Positions 1-6,893 of a stretch of DNA of 47,791 nt are shown in pieces. Under the pieces are notes generated by a model. It did not search any database, was not told where the DNA came from, and was given only the letters and a program-made list of their open reading frames with translations. The DNA comes from Palsa-147 sp049279675 (GTDB lineage Bacteria > Acidobacteriota > Terriglobia > Acidiferrales > UBA7541), in contig JBAPOP010000137.1 of assembly GCA_049279675.1 (NCBI GenBank), positions 1 to 47,791 of the forward strand, written 5' to 3'. Positions within the stretch are counted from its first letter, which is position 1; each line of letters opens with the position of its first letter. The translations under genes and the position numbers were made by a program.

Positions 1-397
1 TCGATGCAGGCGCGAGGCTCGCGGCAATTGCGGCCGCCAAAACGCATGTCCCCAGATCAAGTATCGCTTGCACAATCATCACCGCTTTGTCCGACCGTCC
101 GACAACGCTGTAAATGACGGCGAGAAATGCGGGATAGCCTGGCATGCGCATATTCACGGGACTCAATTGCCCGCGAACGAAGAGCCCGTACACGCCGTGG
201 TACAGCCAGTTTCGCGCGAGCTCCTCGTAGAATTTCGTGTCACCCGAATAGGGCGCGAAGTGGAAAATGTAAAACAGGCGCAGCGCCAGCCCGATCAACA
301 AGGCAGCACTCAAGTGCGCGTATGAAACTGGAAGAAACTTCGGAGTAGTCTTTATCGAAGTCGAATAATCTTCCGTTGGAGTTGATTTTGCGGCCAA
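1..397 (-). CDS. Membrane glycosyltransferase, GT39/ArnT-PMT-like (5' part only)
   Basis: Partial gene: its N-terminal part is here and the rest lies beyond base 1. Translated on the minus strand it shows a hydrophobic first helix (LLIGLALRLFYIFHF), then a GD...FYEELARNWL stretch, then NMRMPGYPAFLAVIYSVVG and a second hydrophobic helix (VMIVQAILDLGTCVLAAAIAA). This order is typical of polyprenyl-phosphate-sugar-dependent membrane glycosyltransferases of the GT39/ArnT/PMT type, where the acidic loop after the first helix carries the catalytic Asp. The substrate cannot be told. No ATG lies near the natural start; TTG codons at 395-397, 311-313 and 299-301 are the options, so the start is uncertain. 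The reading frame is closed upstream by a TGA. Confidence 0.8.
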   Translation of the reverse strand, partial: MAAKSTPTEDYSTSIKTTPKFLPVSYAHLSAALLIGLALRLFYIFHFAPYSGDTKFYEELARNWLYHGVYGLFVRGQLSPVNMRMPGYPAFLAVIYSVVGRSDKAVMIVQAILDLGTCVLAAAIAASLAPAS

Positions 398-405
398 GGC
401 GTTAG

Positions 406-585
406 GGAATCCAAGATTACTCGGTCGCTTTCGGCCTCGCAAGCTCGGCAGTCTGGCAAGTCATCAACGTGGGATTCCGCGAAGGCACCTTCGTCCAAGA
501 CGCAACATTCTGGCCCGCGCGCCAGATTATGTACGCGACAGCAAGTGACAGATCGAATGCAAGCTTCATGACGCCTCGCGCCTAG
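406..585 (+). pseudogene. Coding-like remnant of a small protein without a start
   Basis: A 59-codon open stretch follows an in-frame TAG at 403-405 and ends at TAG 583-585. It reads protein-like, with segments such as SVAFGLASSAVWQVINVGF and DATFWPARQIMYATA. Most codons end in G or C, as in the neighbouring genes. It has no ATG near its beginning, and the only usable internal start (GTG 469) would cut the hydrophobic segment. It abuts the divergent glycosyltransferase start. It may be the tail of a decayed small membrane protein; a functional gene with an unusual start cannot be excluded. I do not recognise the family. Confidence 0.35.
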
Positions 586-929
586 TCGCAGGCAGAAGCA
601 TCATGGAGGCATCTCATTCCGATGACTGTTCTCTTTGGCACACGGGCGCGCGACTTCGCTCGGTCACACATCATTCGCGCAGTGAACGCTGAATGAATTT
701 GTGAGGTGTGTGCATTACTGCACAGCAATTGAAGATTGAATGCTCTACGATGTGCTCCTGTGGAAGAGGGCAAGTAGTCCGAAGCAACGCGACCTGCACA
801 CCTAAACAACACCAGAAGAATCAGGCTCCGCCCGCGCGGCCACCGAGACTCCGGGACTCACACAGAAAAATCGCAGGACTTGGGACGGATCGAAACATCA
901 GCCTGCGAAAAAGAGGAGTTAGCTAGAAA
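586..929. other. Intergenic region, no gene seen
   Basis: Short overlapping open frames on both strands have mixed composition, no ribosome-binding site and no family resemblance. The stretch ends with the purine-rich ribosome-binding site (AGAGGAG) of the next gene. It presumably contains that gene's promoter, but no convincing -35/-10 pair was found by eye. Confidence 0.5.
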
Positions 930-1121
930 ATGCCTTTAATTAACGTCGTAATGGTTCTGATCGTAGTTGGCGTGCTGCTCTGGCTCGTCAATCGCTTCAT
1001 TCCCATGGAAGGAACGATCAAGTCGATCCTCAACGGGGTTGTTGTGATCGCCGTAGTTTTGTGGCTCTTAAACATTTTTGGATTCCTTCATTCGTTGTCC
1101 CGGATGCGCATCGGGACTTAG
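930..1121 (+). CDS. Small Thivi_2564-type membrane protein
   Basis: A 63-residue protein with two membrane helices (residues about 4-22 and 34-52) separated by a short loop NRFIPMEGTIKSIL. The pattern MPLINVVMVLIVVGVLLW, then IPM, then VVVIAVVLWLLNIFG matches the widely distributed two-helix family annotated Thivi_2564 family membrane protein, whose function is unknown. The ATG at 930 follows AGAGGAG with normal spacing. The length agrees with the family. It acts in the inner membrane; no partner is evident. Confidence 0.85.
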   Translation: MPLINVVMVLIVVGVLLWLVNRFIPMEGTIKSILNGVVVIAVVLWLLNIFGFLHSLSRMRIGT

Positions 1122-1201
1122 TTGCACTCCTGAACAAACAGCGCCGCGCGGAGAAAATATTCGTGCGCGCCCGGCCCGAAACAATTCTCGAACAGATTCA
1201 C

Positions 1202-1230
1202 TGCGCCAGCCGCGAAAAGCGGTTGGCGCA
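1202..1230 (+). promoter_or_regulatory. Strong 12-bp hairpin with GAAAA loop upstream of a secreted-protein gene
   Basis: TGCGCCAGCCGC (1202-1213) pairs with GCGGTTGGCGCA (1219-1230), with one G-T wobble, around a GAAAA loop. It sits 28 bases before the start of the gene at 1259 and 80 bases after the gene at 930. No T-run follows, so it is not a classical intrinsic terminator. It could be an mRNA-stabilising or attenuating element between the two genes, or a protein-binding palindrome. Confidence 0.5.
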
Positions 1231-1258
1231 CAAAGTCACCGTAATGGAGGCAATACTG

Positions 1259-1906
1259 ATGAAAGCACTCGGACTGATTAGCGCAACCGCACTTTTCTTG
1301 TTTCTTGGAACCATTCATCCTGCGTTCGCGCAGGACGAACACCACGAACCAGAGGCCAAGCAAGCACAGCACGAAGAGCAAGCAAAGCCAGCGCAACACG
1401 AAGAACAAGCTAAGCCGGCAAAGCAAGAAGAGCGCGCCAAGCCCGAAAAGCAAGAAGCACAGGCAAAGCCAGCGCAACAAGAGAAACAGGCTAAGCCAGA
1501 AAAACAGCAAGCGCAGGCCAAGTCCGAGAAACAGCCGCAAGCCAAGCCCGTGAAGCAAGCAGCGCACAACAACGGTGGTGGGCACCCTCAGCGCACCGCG
1601 GCAGAAGTGCAGCGGCAACATGCAGTGCCAGCACTGCGATTAAGCGCCAGAGGCAGCGGCCGCATCCCCGACGATCGCTTCCGCGCCAATTTTGGCCAAG
1701 GCCACACATTCGTGATTCGCGAACCGGTGATGGTTGACGGATATTCACGCTTTCAATATGGCGGTTTTTGGTTTGGATTCGTAAATCCGTGGCCAGCCGA
1801 GTGGTATTACACCGATGACGTTTACGTCGATTACATCGACGGCGGCTATTACCTCTGCAACCCCTACTATCCCGGCGCTCGCGTCTCGATCAGCGTCGTG
1901 ATTTAA
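1259..1906 (+). CDS. Secreted protein with Lys/Ala/Gln/Glu 9-residue repeats and an aromatic C-terminal domain
   Basis: A 215-residue protein. Residues 1-24 form a signal peptide ending PAFA before QDE. Residues 38-99 are a low-complexity hydrophilic tract of seven near-copies of a 9-residue unit of the form QEEQAKPAK. Residues about 134-215 form a compact aromatic domain with RIPDDRFRANFGQGHTF, YSRFQYGGFWFG and WYYTDDVYVDYIDGGYYL. That domain recurs in secreted acidobacterial and proteobacterial proteins of unknown function. The ATG at 1259 was chosen because TGGAGG lies 10-15 bases upstream and the signal peptide begins there; the frame is open further upstream. The charged repeat probably acts as a periplasmic spacer. 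No function can be assigned. Confidence 0.75.
   Translation: MKALGLISATALFLFLGTIHPAFAQDEHHEPEAKQAQHEEQAKPAQHEEQAKPAKQEERAKPEKQEAQAKPAQQEKQAKPEKQQAQAKSEKQPQAKPVKQAAHNNGGGHPQRTAAEVQRQHAVPALRLSARGSGRIPDDRFRANFGQGHTFVIREPVMVDGYSRFQYGGFWFGFVNPWPAEWYYTDDVYVDYIDGGYYLCNPYYPGARVSISVVI
1370..1555 (+). repeat. 27-bp tandem repeat encoding a 9-residue Lys/Gln/Glu/Ala unit
   Basis: Six full units and one 8-residue unit lie in frame inside the secreted-protein gene. Units read HEEQAKPAQ, HEEQAKPAK, QEERAKPEK, QEAQAKPAQ, QEKQAKPEK, QQAQAKSEK and QPQAKPVK. Such tracts commonly vary in copy number by slippage. Confidence 0.8.
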
Positions 1907-2005
1907 TCCGCATTTCAATCCAGTTGCCGGGGCGGCTTGATGAAGTTGTGTCGGGTCGCCCCGCCCCGCGGTCTGTTGGCATCACTCGCCATTCCGAGGT
2001 GAAAA

Positions 2006-2209
2006 ATGGATGAATCCAAGCGGCAAGCAATTCAATTTCTCGAAAAGGAAATCAAAACATATAACGCGCTTGCTTTGTTTCTTTCTAAGGATGGCGTCAA
2101 AGAGCAACCGAAAGTCGCAAACGAAACAACTCCCATGAGTCCGATTTATTACAAGGAAAGAATGAGAGCGGCAAAGAAAATCGTTAGCGAGCTCAAGAAA
2201 TCGAATTAG
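2006..2209 (+). CDS. Small hypothetical protein (67 residues)
   Basis: A charged, mostly helical 67-residue protein: FLEKEIKTYNALALF in the N-terminal half and YYKERMRAAKKIVSELKKSN at the C-terminus. There is no signal peptide or membrane helix. The ATG at 2006 follows GAGGTG with a 5-base spacer. Its codons are richer in A and T than in neighbouring genes, which may mean recent acquisition or low expression. I do not recognise the family. Confidence 0.6.
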   Translation: MDESKRQAIQFLEKEIKTYNALALFLSKDGVKEQPKVANETTPMSPIYYKERMRAAKKIVSELKKSN

Positions 2210-2471
2210 AGAACTCATCTCCATCGGGCGCGAGTAGGGCTCACCATGTCAATCACGCCGCATTTTCAACGCATTCAACTGTCGCCAGCCCGCCCTTCAG
2301 CCTATTCGTTTCCGAAAGCGCGACGGCAGGGATGTGTGCCAAAGTGGACAGATAATCAGATTGAATCCCTTTAGAATTGAATCGTGCGAGGGAACAACGC
2401 AATTGCTTCGCACGCCGCTCTACGTGCGTTCCGGTCCTCTCAGCGTCAAGCCTGCAAGAGCGAAATGAGAC

Positions 2472-2636
2472 ATGGGGTCCGAATTCGCGCACGCCAGCTT
2501 CGCAGTCTCGATTGTCTTGACGAGCTTGGGAGCCGTCAGGACGCAAACCTGCGAAGGCTTTGTTAAGTTTCTCTTAGTTATCGCGGTCGGGATCGATCTC
2601 ATCGGGATCACCCAGCGCCGCTGGGCCTTCTCTTAA
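2472..2636 (+). CDS. 54-residue two-helix membrane protein
   Basis: A 54-residue frame with two hydrophobic segments, ASFAVSIVLTSLGAV (residues 8-22) and FVKFLLVIAVGIDLIGI (residues 30-46), ending in a basic tail TQRRWAFS. An in-frame TGA lies two codons upstream of the ATG at 2472, which fixes the start. It ends 16 bases before the start of the next small membrane protein, so the two are probably cotranscribed. The ribosome-binding site is weak (AAGAG). The family is not recognised; the hydrophobic pattern and the tight linkage are the evidence that it is real. Confidence 0.55.
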   Translation: MGSEFAHASFAVSIVLTSLGAVRTQTCEGFVKFLLVIAVGIDLIGITQRRWAFS

Positions 2637-2652
2637 AGGCGGAGTCGAACAC

Positions 2653-2877
2653 ATGAAGACAATCTCTATCGTTGGAATTCTGCTGGTGGTGCTGGGCGCG
2701 CTGGCGCTTGCCTATCAGGGAATCAATTACACGCGTCGAGAAAATGTGATTGATGTCGGACCGATTCACGCCACGAAAGATACGCAAGAACATATTCCAC
2801 TTCCTCCGGTGCTCGGAGGGGTGGCGCTCATCGGAGGAATCGCTTTGCTTGTGGCCGGTGCCAAGCGGGCGGCGTAG
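2653..2877 (+). CDS. Small DUF3185-like membrane protein
   Basis: A 74-residue inner-membrane protein with helices at about residues 4-21 and 51-69, joined by a loop containing YTRRENVIDVGPIHA and IPLPPVLGG. The layout and these loop motifs resemble the small two-helix proteins annotated DUF3185, whose function is unknown. The ATG at 2653 follows GGAG. It lies between the 54-residue membrane protein and a SYLF-domain gene on the same strand. Such small membrane proteins are often found in envelope-stress gene sets, but no role is shown here. Confidence 0.7.
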   Translation: MKTISIVGILLVVLGALALAYQGINYTRRENVIDVGPIHATKDTQEHIPLPPVLGGVALIGGIALLVAGAKRAA

Positions 2878-3019
2878 ATGTGATCTTGGGCCGGGGCTTG
2901 TTTGGGGCGGACGCATCCACCGCCAATCCCCGAGTAAAGGCGTGGATCGAGCCGCCATCACAAAGTTTGCGGAAGGGTTTAACGTCCGCATCAGCAATTC
3001 TGATCATGGAGGTCAGCGA

Positions 3020-3730
3020 ATGTTACGCAAGATTACAGTAAGTTTTTGCTTGATGTTTTTTGCCGTCGCGCTGTATGCGGGGAACAAAGAACAAGAACGC
3101 TTGGAAAACTGCGGCGTCGTCATGCAGGAGATCATTAATGTCCCCGAGGATATTCCGCAGCCGCTTCTAGACAAGGCTGAATGCATCATCGTCTTCCCGT
3201 CCGTTCTCAAGGCGGCGTTTGTTGTCGGTGGAAGCTACGGCCGCGGCGCGATGGTTTGCCGCACCGGCAAGGATTTCAGAGGGTCATGGGGTTCTCCAGC
3301 AATGTATGCGCTGGAAGGCGGAAGCATTGGATTTCAAATCGGCGGAGAAGCCACGGATCTCGTATTGCTCGTGATGAACGATCGCGGCGCAACTTCGATT
3401 TTGGACAGCAAGGTCAAGCTGGGCGGCGATGCTTCGGTCGCAGCAGGTCCAGTCGGGCGTGATGCTTCGGCCGATACGGATGCCTACATGCGCGCGGAAG
3501 TTCTCAGCTACTCGCGTTCGCGCGGGCTTTTCGCTGGCATTTCTCTCGAGGGCGCTTCACTTCGTCCCGATAACGACGCCAGCGCCGATGTTTACGGCGT
3601 GCCAGTCACCGCAAGAGAAATCGTTATGGGCGGGAAGACCACTCTTCCGAAGTCAGGCCGCCTTCTAGTTTCCGTTTTAGAGAAGCATTCGCCGCGGAAC
3701 GACTCGGCGAGACACTCCGCGAACAACTAG
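3020..3730 (+). CDS. Secreted SYLF-domain (Ysc84/DUF500) lipid-binding protein
   Basis: A 236-residue protein with an N-terminal signal peptide (residues 1-20, ...FFAVALYAG). The rest is one SYLF domain: an N-terminal helix with CGVVMQEIINVPEDIP, the ECIIVFPSVLKAAFVVGGSYGRG core, then GGSIGFQIGGEATDLVLLVMN, and the typical VKLGGDASVAAGPVGRDA segment. A RSRGLFAGISLEGASLRPD motif closes the domain. SYLF domains bind lipids, and bacterial versions are exported. The ATG at 3020 is chosen because GGAGG lies just upstream and the signal peptide starts there. The last ~20 residues (KHSPRNDSARHSANN) are an unstructured extension. Confidence 0.88.
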   Translation: MLRKITVSFCLMFFAVALYAGNKEQERLENCGVVMQEIINVPEDIPQPLLDKAECIIVFPSVLKAAFVVGGSYGRGAMVCRTGKDFRGSWGSPAMYALEGGSIGFQIGGEATDLVLLVMNDRGATSILDSKVKLGGDASVAAGPVGRDASADTDAYMRAEVLSYSRSRGLFAGISLEGASLRPDNDASADVYGVPVTAREIVMGGKTTLPKSGRLLVSVLEKHSPRNDSARHSANN

Positions 3731-4104
3731 GTAATTCTTTAATTGTTTGCGGCTTTGCGTTTGGCCCGGTGTGGGAGCTCGGCAGGATCGGACTTGGCGA
3801 GTTCCCGCTCCGGCCGTTATACAGAAACTTGGGAAACGGTAGCAGCGCCCCGGCGAGGTGACCGAGGATGATGCGCAATCCGGTAAGAACTCTGTTGTAC
3901 GAATTGTTCGTCAAGCCCGTCCTGCAGCTGGTGCAGCGAGCGACCGGACAAAGGCCGGATGCGGCTTCACCAGAAAGCGGCGTGAGGCAAGCGGGTTCAG
4001 GAAAGTTTATGCCGGGCGCGCCGGTCGAATCGAGAATGAACACGGCCTTCCACCCTAAGTTGCCATTGATGACATCGTCAGCGTAGATGCCGCGAACAAA
4101 ATAA
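3731..4104. other. Gap between SYLF gene and next hypothetical gene
   Basis: Both strands carry open frames here and none is convincing. A frame on the minus strand is open across the whole stretch but has no family resemblance. The plus-strand frame at 3868-4086 has the better start and is listed separately at low confidence. No terminator with a T-run was found. Confidence 0.4.
3868..4086 (+). CDS. Possible small protein (72 residues), doubtful
   Basis: An open frame beginning ATGATG after GAGGTGACCGAGG, a good ribosome-binding site. The N-terminal part (RTLLYELFVKPVLQLVQRATG) could form an amphipathic helix; the remainder is unstructured. No family is recognised, and a long antisense frame overlaps it, so composition alone does not decide. 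It ends 18 bases before the next gene on the same strand. Confidence 0.25.
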   Translation: MMRNPVRTLLYELFVKPVLQLVQRATGQRPDAASPESGVRQAGSGKFMPGAPVESRMNTAFHPKLPLMTSSA

Positions 4105-4599
4105 ATGCGAAAAACAATTACTTCCGGAACGGTATTCATCAAGGAAGGCACCCAACTGCCGGACACCCTCAAAGTCGACACGGAGCGGTTTTCAGCTGGT
4201 TGGACGCTTGTTAAGTTTCCCGACGGATATGGTTTGAGCCGGGCATTTCTCCTGGCGGGCTGGACGTTTTTCTGCCTGTCGAGTGAAATGAGCGCGACCA
4301 CCGTCGGATTTGATGAGGACGCGACGGAGCGAAAGGCAGTGCGGCGAATCCTGGAAAGTGCGAAATCAAAGAATTTAAACTCTTTGGAAATCGTGCGAAT
4401 CGCCTCGAAACGCTTTCTGGGCGTGTTTTACACAACGGTCCATGCTCGATCGCGCCACGTGAAGAAGAGCACTTTCCTGCTTCGAGATGAGGCCGATCCA
4501 AAGTCGAATCAAAAAGCAAAGTCCAAGGGCCCTGCGCCAATTGCGGAAGAACCGAACGACATCGAAGCGTCGCTCGAACCAGCACATCGGCCAACGTAG
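4105..4599 (+). CDS. Conserved hypothetical protein (164 residues)
   Basis: A soluble protein with a recognisable conserved pattern: GWTLVKFPDGYGLSRAFLLAGWTFF, then an acidic TVGFDEDATERKAVRRIL segment, then IVRIASKRFLGVFYTTVHARSRHV. I recall orphan proteins with this pattern in Acidobacteriota; the function is unknown. The C-terminal ~35 residues (from about DPKSNQKAKSK) are low complexity. The ATG at 4105 has no clear ribosome-binding site, so the start could be slightly different. It precedes groES by 130 bases on the same strand. Confidence 0.65.
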   Translation: MRKTITSGTVFIKEGTQLPDTLKVDTERFSAGWTLVKFPDGYGLSRAFLLAGWTFFCLSSEMSATTVGFDEDATERKAVRRILESAKSKNLNSLEIVRIASKRFLGVFYTTVHARSRHVKKSTFLLRDEADPKSNQKAKSKGPAPIAEEPNDIEASLEPAHRPT

Positions 4600-4732
4600 C
4601 GCCGGCATCTTGTCGAAGACCCTGAGCCTCGAAGGGCCGGCGATTTTGAATTAGTTCTTGCGGCGATTTCGGCTCAAGCCGCCGAAGTAGGCTTTTCAAG
4701 ATTCTGAAACAAATTTAACGGAGGTCAAAAAC

Positions 4733-5053
4733 ATGGCCGTAAACATCACTCCTCTTCATGACCGCGTCCTCGTACGCCGGCTGGAAGAGAAAGAAACAGC
4801 ACGCGGCGGGATCATCATTCCCGACACCGCGAAAGAAAAGCCTCACGAAGGTGAAGTCATCGCCGTCGGTGCTGGCAAGATCGAAAAAGGCCGCCGCATT
4901 CCGCTCGACGTTAAAGTCGGCGATCGAATTCTGTTCGGCAAATATACGGGCAACGATATTGACGTCGATGGCCAGGAATATTTGATCCTCCGCGAAGAGG
5001 AAATCCTGGCGAAAGTCAGCGGGATCGCGAAATCCGCGTCCGGCAAAAAGTAG
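4733..5053 (+). CDS. groES: Co-chaperonin GroES
   Basis: A 106-residue protein with the Cpn10 signature: ITPLHDRVLVRRLEEKE at the N-terminus, the mobile loop ETARGGIIIPDTAKEKP (residues 21-37), and GEVIAVGAGK. It caps the GroEL folding chamber in the cytoplasm. It is slightly longer than the usual ~96 residues because of a basic tail (AKSASGKK). The ATG at 4733 follows GGAGG with good spacing. groEL starts 66 bases downstream. No CIRCE inverted repeat (the HrcA operator, TTAGCACTC-N9-GAGTGCTAA) is visible upstream, so HrcA control is not supported. Confidence 0.97.
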   Translation: MAVNITPLHDRVLVRRLEEKETARGGIIIPDTAKEKPHEGEVIAVGAGKIEKGRRIPLDVKVGDRILFGKYTGNDIDVDGQEYLILREEEILAKVSGIAKSASGKK

Positions 5054-5119
5054 ATTTCACCCGGACCGAAGATTTCGGACGGGCAGCAGAGTTCAATCAC
5101 CCGGGGAGGGTGAGCGTTA

Positions 5120-6751
5120 ATGGCAAAACAAATTGTAACTGGTGCGGATTCACGTCAGGCGATTTTGCGCGGCATCAACATTTTGGCTGACGCAGTCAAG
5201 ATCACGCTCGGCCCGAAAGGGCGCAACGTAGTAATCGACAAGAAGTTCGGCTCGCCCATCATCACAAAAGACGGCGTGACCGTGGCGAAGGAAATCGATC
5301 TGCAAGATCCGCTCGAGAACCTGGGCGCGCAGATGGTGAAGGAAGTTGCTTCAAAGACTTCCGACGTTGCCGGCGACGGCACCACCACGGCGACCGTGCT
5401 GGCGCAGGCGATCTTCCGCGAAGGCGTGCGTACAGTTGCCGCGGGTGCAAGCCCGATGGCGCTGAAGCGCGGGATTGAAAAGGCCGTCGAGGCTGCTGTA
5501 CACGAAATTAAGAGGCTTTCCCGCGACGTAAAGGGCGACATGATCGCGCAGGTGGGCACCATCAGCGCCAATACCGACAAGCAAGTCGGCAACATCATTG
5601 CCGAAGCCATGAAGAAGGTTGGCAAGGATGGGGTCATCACCGTTGAGGAATCGAAGACCATGGAGACGACTCTCGAAGTCGTCGAGGGTATGCAATTCGA
5701 CCGCGGCTACCTCTCGCCGTATTTCGCCACCGATGCGGAGCGCATGGAATGTGTCCTTGAGGATGCGCGCATCCTGATTCATGAAAAGAAGATCAGCTCG
5801 TTGAAGGACCTGCTGCCATTGCTCGAACAGACGGCCAAGATCAACAAGCCGCTTTTGATTATTTCCGAAGATCTCGAAGGCGAGGCTCTGGCAACTTTGG
5901 TGGTAAATAAACTTCGCGGCACGCTGCACTGCGCCGCGGTCAAAGCTCCCGGCTTCGGCGATCGCCGCAAATCCATGCTCGAGGACATCGCCATTCTCAC
6001 GGGCGGGAAAGCCATCACGGAGGATCTCGGCATTAAGCTCGAGAACGTCACTCTCGATGAACTCGGCACGGCCAAGAAGGTGACCATTACCAAGGACAAC
6101 ACCACGATCATCGCGGGTGCCGGCAAGCCCGCCGAAGTCGAAGGCCGGATTAAGCAACTCCGCACGCAGATCGAAGAGACGACATCCGACTACGACAAGG
6201 AAAAACTTCAGGAGCGCCTCGCCAAACTCGTCGGCGGCGTTGCGATCATTAAGGTGGGCGCGGCAACTGAGACCGAGCTGAAGGAAAAAAAGGCTCGCGT
6301 CGAAGATGCGATGCACGCCACTCGAGCCGCTGTTGAAGAGGGAATCGTCGCGGGCGGCGGTACGGCACTTTTGCGCTGCGTGCCAGTCCTCGAGAAGCTC
6401 AAGCTTCACGACGATGAAGCCATCGGCGTGAACATCGTCAAGCGAGCGCTCGAAGAACCCCTACGACAGATCGCACTCAATGCCGGACACGAAGGCGCCC
6501 TCGTCGTGGGCCGCGTGCGCGAATCGAAGGAAGAAAACTTTGGCTTCAATGCTGAGAACGGTGAATTCGGCGACATGATCAAGGCCGGAATCATCGATCC
6601 GGCAAAGGTCACGCGCCTCGCACTTCAGAACGCCGCGTCCATCGTCTCGTTAATGCTCACCACGGAAGTCCTCATAGCCGAGTTCAAGGGCGAGGAGGAA
6701 ACGGTCGGCGCTAGCGCAGGCCACGGCGGCGGCATGGGCGAAGGATACTAG
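5120..6751 (+). CDS. groEL: Chaperonin GroEL
   Basis: A full-length 543-residue chaperonin subunit with the expected features: ITLGPKGRNVVIDKKFGSP near residue 30, the nucleotide-binding GDGTTTATVLAQAI (about residues 86-99), AVKAPGFGDRRK in the apical domain, and AAVEEGIVAGGG near residue 405. The C-terminus is SAGHGGGMGEGY, short and without the repeated GGM tail of canonical housekeeping GroELs. That suggests either a lineage variant or a second paralogue. The ATG follows GGGGAGGGTGAGCG. It forms an operon with groES. Confidence 0.97.
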   Translation: MAKQIVTGADSRQAILRGINILADAVKITLGPKGRNVVIDKKFGSPIITKDGVTVAKEIDLQDPLENLGAQMVKEVASKTSDVAGDGTTTATVLAQAIFREGVRTVAAGASPMALKRGIEKAVEAAVHEIKRLSRDVKGDMIAQVGTISANTDKQVGNIIAEAMKKVGKDGVITVEESKTMETTLEVVEGMQFDRGYLSPYFATDAERMECVLEDARILIHEKKISSLKDLLPLLEQTAKINKPLLIISEDLEGEALATLVVNKLRGTLHCAAVKAPGFGDRRKSMLEDIAILTGGKAITEDLGIKLENVTLDELGTAKKVTITKDNTTIIAGAGKPAEVEGRIKQLRTQIEETTSDYDKEKLQERLAKLVGGVAIIKVGAATETELKEKKARVEDAMHATRAAVEEGIVAGGGTALLRCVPVLEKLKLHDDEAIGVNIVKRALEEPLRQIALNAGHEGALVVGRVRESKEENFGFNAENGEFGDMIKAGIIDPAKVTRLALQNAASIVSLMLTTEVLIAEFKGEEETVGASAGHGGGMGEGY

Positions 6752-6893
6752 ATACTTCTCGGTTCAATCGCGATTCCGAATCGCTCGCTACGGCTGATAT
6801 GTACAACTGAATCAGCGTGATACGGCTACGCCCTTGGGAATTAAGCAGGCCGGCCGGTCGCGAAAACACGAAGAAAGGACCTCCAGGTTTAGA

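Noticed and set aside
582..926. Small overlapping frames on both strands of the 0.6-0.9 kb gap
   Set aside because: No ribosome-binding site, odd composition with many Cys, Arg and His, and no family resemblance.
1928..1980. GC-rich inverted repeat after the repeat-containing secreted protein
   Set aside because: The stem is only about 9 bp with a long loop and no T-run, too weak to call a terminator.
5351..6409. Long open frame on the minus strand opposite groEL
   Set aside because: It is antisense to an unambiguous groEL, has no family resemblance, and arises from the strong third-position GC bias of the real gene.
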